Below, one piece after another: positions 16,061-24,980 of a DNA stretch of 64,000 nucleotides (its first letter is position 1; each line of letters opens with the position of its first letter). Origin of the DNA: Kineococcus mangrovi. Its GTDB lineage: Bacteria > Actinomycetota > Actinomycetes > Actinomycetales > Kineococcaceae. The stretch covers positions 37,295 to 101,294 of the forward strand of contig NZ_JBGGTQ010000012.1 of assembly GCF_041320705.1 (NCBI RefSeq), written 5' to 3'. The notes beneath the pieces were generated by a model. The model did no database searches and had not been told where the DNA came from. It was given only the letters and a program-made list of their open reading frames with translations. Position numbers and translations under genes: made by a program.

Positions 16061-17008
16061 TCACGCCACCCGGCACCGCAGCGGTCGGCCCTGCAGGGCT
16101 CGAGCCACCTCGTCGGCCGCCAGACGCTGCAGCGCGGCGAGGGAGCCCAGCGAGTAGAAGGCCGCGTGAGGTGTCAGGAGGATCTCCGGACGGTCGCGCA
16201 GGACGCTGTCCGGGGGCAGGGGTTCGGTGTCGAAGACGTCGAGCGCGGCCGCGGCGATCGTGCCGGACGCGATGGCGTCCACCAGTGCCCCCGTGTCCAC
16301 CAGCGCGCCGCGCGAGGTGTTCACCAGCACCGTCCCCGGGCGCATCACGGCGAAGGCGTCCGGCCCGATCAGCCTCTCGGTGGCCGGCGTCGAGGGGCAG
16401 TGCAGCGAGATGGCGTCGGCGCGTGCGAGCAGCTCGGGCAGCGCCACCAGCTGCGGGCCGTCCCCATCCGGGTCCCCGGCGTAGGGGTCGTGGGCGAGGA
16501 CCTGCAGGCCGAGCGCGCTCAACCGGGCGGCCACGACCCGGCCCACGCCGCCGATGCCGATCAGGCCGACGGTCGTGTCGGCGAACCGCTGGAGGGGCCC
16601 GATCTCGGTGGCGCGACACCAGCCCCGGTCGCGGACGGTGCGGTCGAACGCCGGCAGGCGCCGCAGCAGGCACAGCAGGGAGGCGACGGCGTGGTCGGCG
16701 ACGGTGTCGCCGCCGTAGTCCGGCACGTTGGCGACGGCCACCCCCAGGTGCCGGGCGGCCTCGACGTCGACGTTGTCGTAGCCGATCCCGTACCGCACGA
16801 CCGTGGCTCCCGGGGCCATGACGGCCAGGACCCGGCCCGTGACGGGGGCGAGGTTCACCAGCGCCACGTCGGCACCTCGCACGGCCGCCAGGGTCTGCTG
16901 CTCGTCCCTGCAGTCGTGCTCGGCGAAATCGGCCCCGAGCCCGGTGACCGTCGCACGTTCCCGGTCCACCCCGCCGAAGGCCTGGTCGGTGACCACCACG
17001 CGCTTCAC
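16061..17008 (-). CDS. D-2-hydroxyacid dehydrogenase (C-terminal-binding-protein type)
   Basis: A 315-residue NAD-dependent dehydrogenase. The nucleotide site is GLIGIGGVGR, and the catalytic Arg, Glu and His lie in NTSRGALVD, DVFDTEPLP and LLTPHAAFY. VPDYGGDTVADHAV is typical of the C-terminal-binding-protein-like subgroup. It interconverts a 2-hydroxyacid and a 2-ketoacid, probably a sugar-acid breakdown product. The GTG start at 17008 has GGGGGGAGAG upstream. It is the last gene in direction of the minus-strand sugar cluster but is separated by 149 bases with its own palindrome (17091-17102), so it may have its own promoter. Confidence 0.87.
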   Translation of the reverse strand: MKRVVVTDQAFGGVDRERATVTGLGADFAEHDCRDEQQTLAAVRGADVALVNLAPVTGRVLAVMAPGATVVRYGIGYDNVDVEAARHLGVAVANVPDYGGDTVADHAVASLLCLLRRLPAFDRTVRDRGWCRATEIGPLQRFADTTVGLIGIGGVGRVVAARLSALGLQVLAHDPYAGDPDGDGPQLVALPELLARADAISLHCPSTPATERLIGPDAFAVMRPGTVLVNTSRGALVDTGALVDAIASGTIAAAALDVFDTEPLPPDSVLRDRPEILLTPHAAFYSLGSLAALQRLAADEVARALQGRPLRCRVA

Positions 17009-17090
17009 GCCGACTCTCCCCCCCTCGGACCGGACCACGACCTCCGGTGCAGGCGGGACTGCCCGGGGACCGGGGGGTTGTTCCTCAGGA

Positions 17091-17102
17091 CGATCATGAT
17101 CG
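17091..17102. promoter_or_regulatory. Perfect 12-bp palindrome upstream of the hydroxyacid dehydrogenase
   Basis: CGATCATGATCG lies in the 149-base gap, about 85 bases upstream of the start at 17008. LacI-type operators are often palindromes of this size. It shares the outer CGAT/ATCG half-site with the operators at 36650 and 42048 but has a different centre. Confidence 0.35.
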
Positions 17103-17157
17103 GCTCCGCTTCGCAGCAGTGGTGGGTTCCGGGAGAGCTCGATGGGCTCGGAGGTCC

Positions 17158-18189
17158 TCAGCGGGGTGGTGCGAACTCGTTGAAGGCCTCGTGCCCCGCT
17201 CGCAGGGAACCGTCGGCCTCGATGAAGTGCAGCCACTCGGGCCGGCCGACAGGGCCGTACTCGTCGCGGTGGAGGTCGGCCACGAGGCTGTGGTGCAGCG
17301 CGTGCACGGTGAACCCGATGTCGCGCGCGACCAGCTGACCGAGGGTGTACCGCATGACGTCCACGTGCTTCGCGTCGTCCCGCGCCCCCCACACCGTCTC
17401 GTTGCCCACCAGGTCCTTGCCGGCGTCCCTGGCGATCGCCACGCACTCGTCCAGGAACGCCTCGAACCCCTCTTCGGTCTTCGTGTGCGGCTGGTTCCCG
17501 CTGCCGTTCCACATGAAGTAGGGGTGGAAGCTGATGATGTCGCTCATCGGTTCCGTGAGCCGGATCGCGGTGGTGTTGGGGTAGTTCCCGATCGTCAACG
17601 GCTGCTGGGCACCGATGTCCTTGCACACCTCGTAGCACCACGTCAGCCAGCGCAGTTCGGCCGACCGGATGTTGCTGGAGGGGTCCTCCACGTAGGGACC
17701 CATCAGCGGCTCGTTGCACAGGTCCCAGGAGTGGATCCGCTCGTCGCGGGTGTGGTCGCCGACCACGGCGTCGAGGTAGCGCCGGAAGAGGACCTGGACC
17801 TCGGCCGCCCCGTCGCCCGCGCGGGCGTCCCGGAAGAGGTCCTCGCCCAGGCTCCAGGAGCTCAGGTCGGGGACGATGTGGTCGAGGGGCACACCGCCGA
17901 AGTCGCAGACCGCGTCCCGCCAACGGTTGAACAGCACCGGGACGACGAGGATGTCGTGCTCGGCGAACAGGCCGAGACCGGCGTCGAAGTTCGCCAGGAA
18001 CCTCTCCGGGTCCCGCTGGAAGGCCTCGTGCGACAGCCACCACCGCGCGACGTTCCACCCCGGGAAGTACTCCTTCCCGCGGGCGACCTCGACCGCCATC
18101 CGTCCGTGGTCGTGGTGCTGCCACAGGTCCAGGCCGCTGGTTCCCCAGGAGCCGTCGTAGTTGAACCCTCGGACGTCCCTGCCCTGCAT
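17158..18189 (-). CDS. Intracellular glycoside hydrolase (GH5/clan GH-A type)
   Basis: A 343-residue TIM-barrel glycosidase. The likely acid/base Glu is in WDLCNEPLMG and the nucleophile Glu in DLVGNETVWGA, spaced as in clan A enzymes of the GH5-like type. Other barrel segments are RGFNYDGSWGTS near the start and FHPYFMW. No signal peptide is visible, so it would act on an imported oligosaccharide or glycoside. Its position in a CUT1 transporter operon supports this. The start is taken as ATG 18189 with GGTGGG close upstream. Substrate specificity cannot be read from the sequence. Confidence 0.8.
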   Translation of the reverse strand: MQGRDVRGFNYDGSWGTSGLDLWQHHDHGRMAVEVARGKEYFPGWNVARWWLSHEAFQRDPERFLANFDAGLGLFAEHDILVVPVLFNRWRDAVCDFGGVPLDHIVPDLSSWSLGEDLFRDARAGDGAAEVQVLFRRYLDAVVGDHTRDERIHSWDLCNEPLMGPYVEDPSSNIRSAELRWLTWCYEVCKDIGAQQPLTIGNYPNTTAIRLTEPMSDIISFHPYFMWNGSGNQPHTKTEEGFEAFLDECVAIARDAGKDLVGNETVWGARDDAKHVDVMRYTLGQLVARDIGFTVHALHHSLVADLHRDEYGPVGRPEWLHFIEADGSLRAGHEAFNEFAPPR

Positions 18190-18292
18190 GTCCCACCATC
18201 CGTTCGTCGACGTCGTCGAACTCCGCGCGGGGACGTTCCCCGCGCGGACGTGCGTCTCGTGCTCCGGGCTCGTACCACGATCCCGTCGCACG

Positions 18293-19363
18293 TCAGCCCT
18301 GGTCGGGCTCCTGCGGTGCGACCACGACCTTGCCGAGGCCCGGAGCGCGCGCACGCAGCAGCTGCAGGGCCTCCGGTGCGCGCCCGAGGGGGAACCTGTG
18401 GGTGATGAGCGCCGAGGGTCTGACCCGTCCCCGTCCGAGCAGTCCCAGGGCCTGCGGCCAGACCCCTGGGCTGCCCAGGGAGCCGAGGAGCACCTGGTCG
18501 TCCACGACGAGCCGGTCGACGTCCACGGGGGTCGGTTCACCTCCGCTGAGCCCGATGACCACGCAGCGTCCCCTCGGGGCCAGCCTCGCGAGCCCCGAGG
18601 TGAGGCCGGCGGGGTTGCCGCTGGCCTCGACGACCACGTCGAAGCGTTCCCCGTCGGAACTCCCGCGCACCCCCAGACGACGGAGCCGGTCCATCCGGTC
18701 GGCGTCGGGTTCCAACGCGGCGACGTCGGCGTGCACGAGATCCATGAGGATGGCCGAGACCAGCCAGCCCACCGTGCCACCGCCGACGACGAGGGCGCTG
18801 CCCCCGGGGCGGCACGACGACCGCAGGACCGCCCTGAGCGCGACGGCGGTCGGCTCGGCGAAGACGGCGTCCTCGACGGAGGTGCCGGCCGGCACCGCGT
18901 GGGCGCTGCGGGCGGGGAACACCATGGTCTCCGCGAGGGCGCCGTCGAGGCCCACGACACCGGTCTCCCGCCTCCGGGCGCACTGGTGGTAGGCGCCCGA
19001 CGCGCAGGCCGCGCACCGCGCGCACCCGATGCTGCACTCGCCGACCACGACGTCCCCCGGAGAGGGACCCCGGGTGTCCGCGGGGGCGTCCAAGACCCGG
19101 GCCACCCACTCGTGGCCGGGAACCAGGGGCAACCGGCTCTTCCCGGTGCGCAGGTACACCATCGTCCCTTCGAGCAGCTCGACGTCCGTCGCGCACAGCC
19201 CGACGGCCAGGGGTGCCAGCAGCAGTTCCCCGGGCCCGGCGCGTGACCGCGGGCGGACGGCGATCTCGCAGTGACCGGGGCCGTCGAGCACGAGGGCGCG
19301 TTCTCCCCGCTCCGGCCCGTCGCCGGCAGGTCCGCTGTCCCCGGTCAGGGCGTTGCTGGTCAC
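18293..19363 (-). CDS. Zinc-binding medium-chain dehydrogenase (threonine/sugar dehydrogenase-like)
   Basis: A 356-residue zinc dehydrogenase of the glucose/threonine dehydrogenase kind. Zinc ligands are in VGLCATDVE and PGHEWVA. The structural-zinc segment is GCARCAACASGAYHQC, with Cys at the expected spacings. The NAD site is VVGGGTVGWL. The GTG start at 19363 has GAGGGG upstream and lies 43 bases after the permease stop, so it is in the same operon. It probably oxidises the hydroxyl of a sugar or polyol released in this pathway. The substrate is unknown. Confidence 0.85.
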   Translation of the reverse strand: MTSNALTGDSGPAGDGPERGERALVLDGPGHCEIAVRPRSRAGPGELLLAPLAVGLCATDVELLEGTMVYLRTGKSRLPLVPGHEWVARVLDAPADTRGPSPGDVVVGECSIGCARCAACASGAYHQCARRRETGVVGLDGALAETMVFPARSAHAVPAGTSVEDAVFAEPTAVALRAVLRSSCRPGGSALVVGGGTVGWLVSAILMDLVHADVAALEPDADRMDRLRRLGVRGSSDGERFDVVVEASGNPAGLTSGLARLAPRGRCVVIGLSGGEPTPVDVDRLVVDDQVLLGSLGSPGVWPQALGLLGRGRVRPSALITHRFPLGRAPEALQLLRARAPGLGKVVVAPQEPDQG

Positions 19364-19406
19364 GGTGTGCCCCCTCGCGTCGTGGTCGGACGGCCTGCGG
19401 TGGCGG

Positions 19407-20291
19407 TCATCGACCCGCGAGGGAGCCACCGATGCCCCCGATGCTGAAGTAGCGGTTCAGGAGGGCGAAGATGAGCACGGGCGGCAGGATCATGATGACC
19501 GAGACCGCCATGACCGGCCCCCAGTCGGTGGCGTTCTGCTGGAAGAACGTCTGCAGCCCCACGGGCAAGGTGTACGTGTCGCTCGAGCGCAGGAAAACGA
19601 TGGCCACGAGGTAGTCGTTCCAGGCGACGAGGAAGCTGAAGATGGCCGTCGACAGGATCCCCGGCAGTGAGTTCCGCAGCACGATGCGGCGAAAGCTGCC
19701 GAACAGCGAACAGCCGTCCACCCACGCTGCTTCTTCCAGCTGGACCGGGATGGAGTCGAAGTAGGCAGCCATCATCCACACCGCCACGGCCAGGGCGCCC
19801 CCGACGTAGATGATGACCAGCCCGTTGAGGGAGTCGACGAGCCCCAGGCCGGCGAAGAGGATGAACAGCGGGATGACCGCCACGATGACGGGCAGGCTCT
19901 GCACGACGAAGAGCAGCAGCGAGTACGTCGACACCAGCTTGCTCCGGCCCCGGGAGACGACGTACCCCGCCGGGGCCGCGACGACGACCGCGGCCACCAC
20001 GGTCACCGTCGTGACCCAGAGGCTGTTCCCCAGCCACTGGAGCGCGTCGGTGCGGGTGAGGACGAAGCGGAACGACTCCAGGCCCGTCCCGGCGCCCACG
20101 GCGGACGACGGTGGTTGCAGCGCGAGGACGAAGACGGCGAAGACGGGCACCAGGACGACGCCGAGGACGACGACCAGGACCGAGAAGCGCAGCCAGTCCC
20201 CACGGTCGACGGTGGACGTCCGGCGCACCGGTGCCGCGGGGTCGCGGGAGCGTGTCGCGGTGGTTCCTGGGGTTTCTCCACGGGTGGACAT
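19407..20291 (-). CDS. ABC sugar transporter permease (MalG-like)
   Basis: A 294-residue inner-membrane permease with about six membrane spans and the conserved cytoplasmic EAA loop (EEAAWVDGCSLFGSFRRIVLR, read in two parts), which docks with the ATPase. It follows the family pattern of the second CUT1 permease. The ATG at 20291 has GAGAGGA upstream. It pairs with the permease at 20325-21275 and the binding protein at 21319-22626. No ATP-binding subunit is encoded nearby, so a shared MsiK-type ATPase elsewhere is likely, as is usual in actinobacteria. Confidence 0.92.
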   Translation of the reverse strand: MSTRGETPGTTATRSRDPAAPVRRTSTVDRGDWLRFSVLVVVLGVVLVPVFAVFVLALQPPSSAVGAGTGLESFRFVLTRTDALQWLGNSLWVTTVTVVAAVVVAAPAGYVVSRGRSKLVSTYSLLLFVVQSLPVIVAVIPLFILFAGLGLVDSLNGLVIIYVGGALAVAVWMMAAYFDSIPVQLEEAAWVDGCSLFGSFRRIVLRNSLPGILSTAIFSFLVAWNDYLVAIVFLRSSDTYTLPVGLQTFFQQNATDWGPVMAVSVIMILPPVLIFALLNRYFSIGGIGGSLAGR

Positions 20292-20324
20292 GGGTGTCCT
20301 CTCTCGGGGCGAGCAGTCACCCGG

Positions 20325-21275
20325 TCAGACGGTTGCTCGGCGGATGGAGCGGTAGAGCCAGACCGACGCGACGACCAGCACCGCTGTCATGAGGAAGGCG
20401 ATCGCGACCCCGTACCCGGTCTGGAAGTCCTGGAACACGACGCGGTAGGCGAGAACCACGAGCGAGGTCGTCTCCCCGACGGGTCCACCTCCCGTGAGCA
20501 GGTAGATCGTCGGGAAATCGTTGACGCAGAAGATCGTCATCAGGATCCAGCTGATGTAGGTCGACGGGGCGATCAACGGGAGGGTGATGCGCGTGAACTG
20601 CTGGATCGAGGAGGCCCCGTCGACACGGGCGGCTTCGTACACCGTCGAGTCCACGCCCGTGAGGGCGGCACTCGACATGAGCATCATGAACGGGAAGCTG
20701 ATCCACACCTTGAACACGCAGACGGTGATGGCGGCCATGGTGGGGTCGGCGAGGAAGAGCACGTTCTCGAAACCCAGGGCGGACGCCAGGACCGGGACGG
20801 GGCTGGACGAGGTCGCCACCAGCCAGTTCCACGAGGTGGACGAGACCACGACCGGGACGACCCAGGGGAGCAGCAACAGCACTTTGAAGACCCTCGCGCC
20901 CGGGACGCTGCCGCGCAGGAGGAGCGCGATGCCCAGGCCGATGGCCCAGCTGCCGAAGACGCCGACCGCTGTGAACAGCAGGGTGAACCGGGCGGCCCGC
21001 CAGAAAACCGGATCCTGGAACGCTCGCGCGAAGTTGTCCAGACCGACGTAGGGACCGGCCTGCAGGAGGTTGCCGTCCCGCAGGGACTGCACGGCGGCGT
21101 ACACCAGGGGAAAGCCGTTCAGCAGCAGCAGCAGGACCACGGACGGGGCCACGAGTGCCACCATCGTGGACCGTCCCCGCGAGCGTGGTCGGCGGTTCAG
21201 GCTACCGGTGTCGCGTTCCCGTCGGGCTGCGCTGCGCACGGCCGGCGCGGGTTCGGGTGACGGTCGAGTCGTCAT
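20325..21275 (-). CDS. ABC sugar transporter permease (MalF-like)
   Basis: A 316-residue permease with a positively charged cytoplasmic N-terminus of about 35 residues and six or so membrane segments. The EAA-type loop is YEAARVDGASSIQQFTRI, and NDFPTIYLLTGGGP is typical of CUT1 first permeases. It lies between the binding-protein gene and the second permease with short gaps. Together they import a carbohydrate, probably the glycoside that the intracellular glycosidase at 17158-18189 cleaves. Confidence 0.92.
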   Translation of the reverse strand: MTTRPSPEPAPAVRSAARRERDTGSLNRRPRSRGRSTMVALVAPSVVLLLLLNGFPLVYAAVQSLRDGNLLQAGPYVGLDNFARAFQDPVFWRAARFTLLFTAVGVFGSWAIGLGIALLLRGSVPGARVFKVLLLLPWVVPVVVSSTSWNWLVATSSSPVPVLASALGFENVLFLADPTMAAITVCVFKVWISFPFMMLMSSAALTGVDSTVYEAARVDGASSIQQFTRITLPLIAPSTYISWILMTIFCVNDFPTIYLLTGGGPVGETTSLVVLAYRVVFQDFQTGYGVAIAFLMTAVLVVASVWLYRSIRRATV

Positions 21276-21318
21276 GGCGTTGGCCTTCCTGGGGTGCGGG
21301 CGCCTGCGCGGACGGACG

Positions 21319-22626
21319 TCACACGACCGATTCGATGGCCGCCTGCATGGCCTCGAGGTTGGCCCGGGGATCTGTCTGTCCCTGGATCGCCCTCTGGGCG
21401 AACGTGATGAGGTCCTGCCCGCCGTCCACGGCGTTCAACTCGGCGAAGACCTCCTCCCCACGGGCGGCGAGGGTCTTGCCCACCGGTTGCCACTCGTTCG
21501 CGGCCCTGACCTTGTTGGCGTCGCTCTGGTACTCGGGTGTGTCGACGATGCTCTGCCGGACCGGGATCGACTCGATCACCCCTTCCGTCCAGTACGTCGA
21601 CATGTTGTCCAGGTACCACCGCAGGAACGCCTCCGACGCTTCTTCGGACGGCGTGTTCTGGTACATCATCAGGTTGTTGATGTAGTAGAGGGTTCCCTTG
21701 TCGCCGTTCGGGCTGGCCAGAGGGCTGATGACCTGCAGGTCGTCGCCGGACTCACCCAGACCGGACGCCAGGCTGGGGACGGTGATGCCCATGCCGACCC
21801 GCCGGTTCTGCCAGTCGTCGTCCAGGTTCCCGGTGGTGTAGGCGACCGCTCTGGGGTTGATGATGCCCTCGGCCGCCATCTGGTTGAAGAACTCCAGGCT
21901 CTCGATGTTCCGGTCGGTGACGCAATCGGGTTCCCCCTGCTCGTTGAAGAAGCCCCCACCGTTGTTGATCATGAAGCTGACGACGCCCTGACTGCCGATG
22001 TTGGCCCCGGCCCCGGTGGCGGTCCCGTAACCGGCCACCCCGATCCGCTGCAGTGCCCGGCCGGCTTCGAGGAAGCTCGCCCAGTCGGTGGGGACCTCCG
22101 TCCCGGCCTCTTCCAGGAGCGAGCGGCGGACGGTGAGCACCCGGATGTCGATCTGCCAGGGGACGGCGGCGTACCCGGAGCCGGTCTGCATCGCGTCCAT
22201 CGTGCCCGGGAGGAAGTCGTCGTACGTCCCGTTCTCCCGCAGGGTGCCGATCAGGTCGTCGGCGTAGTGGATGGCTCCCTGCTGGGCGAACTGGAACGCC
22301 TGGAAACCTCCCCCCGAACTCACGGCGGGCCCGGTGTCGGACGCGATGGCCGACGAGAACGTCTGGTAGTAGTTCGCCCACTGGAGGCCCTGGTACTGCG
22401 CGCCGGCGAGGCCGGACGGCGCGGGGTAGCTGTTCACCAGGTCCTCGGCGGTCCGGGTGTACTGCGTGCCGCCCCACGGCATGTCCCAGAACGTGAGGTC
22501 CTCCGTCGAGCCGGCCTCCGAGCTGCTGGAGCTGCAGGCGGACAGGACGGGTACGGAGGCTGCGGCGGCGAGTCCGAAGACGTCACGACGACGGAGGCCG
22601 GGGCGGTGGTCGGTACGTGGGTTCAC
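21319..22626 (-). CDS. Extracellular sugar-binding lipoprotein
   Basis: A 435-residue solute-binding protein of a CUT1 transporter. The N-terminus has two Arg (RRRDVFG), a hydrophobic stretch and the lipobox LSAC, so it is probably lipid-anchored and possibly Tat-exported. The mature part follows the usual two-lobe pattern (for example MMYQNTPSEEASEAFLRW). The GTG start at 22626 has a strong AGGAG upstream. The 5' end overlaps the preceding gene's 3' tail by 44 bases. The ligand is unknown but presumably an oligosaccharide. Confidence 0.9.
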   Translation of the reverse strand: MNPRTDHRPGLRRRDVFGLAAAASVPVLSACSSSSSEAGSTEDLTFWDMPWGGTQYTRTAEDLVNSYPAPSGLAGAQYQGLQWANYYQTFSSAIASDTGPAVSSGGGFQAFQFAQQGAIHYADDLIGTLRENGTYDDFLPGTMDAMQTGSGYAAVPWQIDIRVLTVRRSLLEEAGTEVPTDWASFLEAGRALQRIGVAGYGTATGAGANIGSQGVVSFMINNGGGFFNEQGEPDCVTDRNIESLEFFNQMAAEGIINPRAVAYTTGNLDDDWQNRRVGMGITVPSLASGLGESGDDLQVISPLASPNGDKGTLYYINNLMMYQNTPSEEASEAFLRWYLDNMSTYWTEGVIESIPVRQSIVDTPEYQSDANKVRAANEWQPVGKTLAARGEEVFAELNAVDGGQDLITFAQRAIQGQTDPRANLEAMQAAIESVV

Positions 22627-23572
22627 GGTGTTCTCCTCGATGTCGGGACCGGCGCGATCCGCTGGTGGCCGCCGCAGCGCGTGCTGGGCGCTCGCCCATC
22701 GAGAGCGGGCGACTCGAACGGCGGTGTTCGGAGTTCGGTGTTCTGGTGTCGGAGTTCAGGGTTCGTGTCGTGGGACCGTCACGGAGCCGGGGGACGAGGC
22801 GCGAATCCTCCGCGAAGCCGGCCAGGTCGGTCGACCTCCCACCGGTCCGGACGAGGTCGTGCAGGTGCCTCCACGCCGCGCGGTGGGACGTCTCGTAGCG
22901 GGTGGGCAGTCGCGTGGCCCCTGCTGGACCGGAGACGACCACCTCACCCGGTGCGGCGGTGGTGGGCCAGGGGAGTGCGAGGACGACGGCCGTGGTGCGT
23001 CCGAGGATCCTCAACCGGGTCCCGGGGCGGATCGAGCGCGTGGTGATGGCCGTCAGGGCCGCGTGCGCTCCGCTGACCAGGCGAGCAGTTCCATCGTATC
23101 CGTGGTCGTTCCACCTGACGACCCCCAGTTCGACCGCGGGGCCCACGGCTGCGCGCACCAGGGCCAGTTGTCCCAGCAGGACCTGGGCGAGGTCGACACC
23201 GACCGGCACGTCGACTCGTGCCTCCAGCAGGCTGTCCGCGTCGTCGTGGGTGGCGAACGCAGGTGCGGCGAGGGCGACCGCGGGGTTGTAGGTCCAGGTC
23301 GAGTCGAGCACGACGGGGACGCCGGTCGCGTCCGCCCGCCGGCGCAGGGACGAGACGTCGGCCGGTGCGGGGTCGACCACGAGGAGTCCACGTGCGCCGG
23401 ACCCGACGGCCCGTTCGGCGTGCTCGGTCCAGCCCGGTCTCCCGGCGACAGCCACGAGGTCCCCCGCGTCCGGGACCCGGTGCAGCGACAGGGGCAGGGA
23501 GGCGACGACGTGGGCGATCTCTCCGGCGGTGTCGTCCGCGGGGGACCAGGACACGGTCAGCGGGCCGGTCAC
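22583..23572 (-). CDS. Uncharacterised Rossmann/Gfo-Idh-related protein with odd C-terminal tail
   Basis: A 329-residue frame. Residues about 1-110 contain VVASLPLSLHRV and GLLVVDPAPADVSSLRRRADATG in two parts, resembling a shortened dinucleotide-binding half. Residues about 150-250 (RWNDHGYDGTARLVSGAH, LPTRYETSHRAAWRHLHDLV) look like the C-terminal part of a sugar oxidoreductase-like fold. The last 65 or so residues are Arg/Pro/Ser-rich and include the imperfect repeat NSDTRTPNSEHR, from duplicated DNA near 22720-22760. They also overlap the next gene by 44 bases, so the original stop may have been lost by a frameshift. The GTG start at 23572 overlaps the previous stop (GTGA). No function can be assigned. 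Confidence 0.6.
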   Translation of the reverse strand: MTGPLTVSWSPADDTAGEIAHVVASLPLSLHRVPDAGDLVAVAGRPGWTEHAERAVGSGARGLLVVDPAPADVSSLRRRADATGVPVVLDSTWTYNPAVALAAPAFATHDDADSLLEARVDVPVGVDLAQVLLGQLALVRAAVGPAVELGVVRWNDHGYDGTARLVSGAHAALTAITTRSIRPGTRLRILGRTTAVVLALPWPTTAAPGEVVVSGPAGATRLPTRYETSHRAAWRHLHDLVRTGGRSTDLAGFAEDSRLVPRLRDGPTTRTLNSDTRTPNSEHRRSSRPLSMGERPARAAAATSGSRRSRHRGEHREPTYRPPPRPPSS

Positions 23573-24633
23573 GCCGGTGCTCCGGCGCGCGATCCGGTCG
23601 ATCCGTCGACGAGCGCCGCGGCGCGGTCCGCGATGTCGAGGGCGAAGGCGAGGTCGTCGATCAGACCCCTCACGTCCAGCGGGTCGGCAGTGCCGCGGAC
23701 CAGGTCGGCCACGAAGCGCCACTCCGCTTCGTACCCGTTGGCGGGGTGGGGGCCCAGGACCTCGGAGCGGTCGGCGGACCGCAGGACGGCGGTGGCCGAA
23801 CCGGCCGGGACGTATGAGGGGGTGAAGTCCACGCGCAAGGAGAGGTCGTCCCCGATGGCTTCGAAGGTCCACCCCGGTTCCCAGCTGTCGGTGTGGGAGC
23901 CGTGGAGCTGGATGTCGCGACCCCCGACCCGCAGGTCGATCAGGTACCCGTGCGGGGCCGGGACGTGGCAGGACAGGACCTCGACGTCCGCCTGGTCGGG
24001 GCAGAAGGCCCGGACCAGGGGCAGGTCGTGGACGGCCAGGCCCATGACCTCCCCGCGCACGATCTCCGCGGCGACCTCGGGGTCGTGGCGGTCGCGGGCG
24101 ACCCGGGCCGGTCGGGAGGCCACCTCGGTGGAGAAGTCCTCGAAACGGGGGTTGGGCGGGAGCACGATGCTGCTGCGGATGGTGTGGGCCGTCTCGACGA
24201 GGTCCCCCCACCGGGCGGTGGCCGCCAGCCACCCCGGGTCGAAGGTGTGCATGGCGCCGACGACGATCGGGACCCCGGTCTCGGCCGATGCCGCCGTGAT
24301 GTCCCCGGCCTGGCCCAGGTCCACGGCGAGGGGTTTCTCGCACAGCACGGCGCGCTTGCCCGCTCGGCAGGCGGCGACCACCTGCTCGGCGTGGAACCGG
24401 TGGGGACTGCAGACCAGGACCACCTCGGCGCGTTCGTCCGCCAGCACGGCCTCGACGCTGGTGGTCCACGCCGCGCCGACGCGGCGGGCGACGGACTCGG
24501 CGAGCCGGGCGTCGACGTCCATCACGTGGACGACCTCGAAGGTGTCGCCCAGCGCGGCCAGGGTCGGCAGGTGGATGGCCTGGGTCACGGGTCCGGCCCC
24601 CAGGATCCCCACGCCGTGGGTCGGTGGGCTCAC
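23569..24633 (-). CDS. Gfo/Idh/MocA-family sugar oxidoreductase
   Basis: A 354-residue NAD(P)-dependent dehydrogenase. The Rossmann site is GVGILGAGPVTQ and the family motif is CEKPLAV, whose Lys is catalytic in relatives. The C-terminal domain contains VMGLAVHDLPLVRAF with a His-Asp pair. The GTG at 24633 has a perfect GGGAGG 6 bases upstream. It appears to be the first gene of the minus-strand sugar operon, which runs through the transporter genes and downstream enzymes. It would oxidise or reduce a sugar ring hydroxyl; the substrate is unknown. Confidence 0.88.
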   Translation of the reverse strand: MSPPTHGVGILGAGPVTQAIHLPTLAALGDTFEVVHVMDVDARLAESVARRVGAAWTTSVEAVLADERAEVVLVCSPHRFHAEQVVAACRAGKRAVLCEKPLAVDLGQAGDITAASAETGVPIVVGAMHTFDPGWLAATARWGDLVETAHTIRSSIVLPPNPRFEDFSTEVASRPARVARDRHDPEVAAEIVRGEVMGLAVHDLPLVRAFCPDQADVEVLSCHVPAPHGYLIDLRVGGRDIQLHGSHTDSWEPGWTFEAIGDDLSLRVDFTPSYVPAGSATAVLRSADRSEVLGPHPANGYEAEWRFVADLVRGTADPLDVRGLIDDLAFALDIADRAAALVDGSTGSRAGAPA

Positions 24634-24980
24634 GGGTTCCTCCCGGGGGGGCCGGTCGTCGCGCGGGGCCGGAGCGCCGGGTCCGCGAGGTCGGGTCGGT
24701 GTCGGGCCGTTGAGGTCTGCGGGGTGCTGAGCACTGGTGAACCTCCCGTTCCACTCGTGTTGCTTAACGGTGACACGTGTTGAAGAAACCGGCAACCCCC
24801 TTCCCCGACCGATCGGCCGGCGGCCGGGGTGAGACCACCGCTGTCGGGTCGACGCCCTCGCCCGAGAGCTCGGCCGGCCCTGTCCAGGCCACCGTCGGCG
24901 CGCAGTGGCATCATCGATCCGGCCCGGCCGTGGAACGCGGTGCGGCGCACGACGGACCAGCCCAGGGGGAGCGGAGCGGT
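24634..24980. promoter_or_regulatory. Divergent control region of the first sugar cluster
   Basis: A 347-base region between the Gfo/Idh operon and the PfkB-LacI pair. An A/T-richer patch at 24745-24790 holds an ACACGTGT palindrome (24773-24780). It also has two 9-base direct copies, CTCGTGTTG (24754-24762) and CACGTGTTG (24774-24782), spaced 20 bases apart. The LacI protein at 25954-26991 is the obvious candidate to bind here. The 24800-24980 part is GC-rich, and I see nothing else in it. Confidence 0.45.

Noticed and set aside
17091..17102. Palindrome CGATCATGATCG as a fourth site for the LacI protein at 42051
   Set aside because: Only the outer CGAT/ATCG agree; the four central bases differ and the site is 25 kb away beside another sugar cluster. 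Kept only as an unassigned palindrome.
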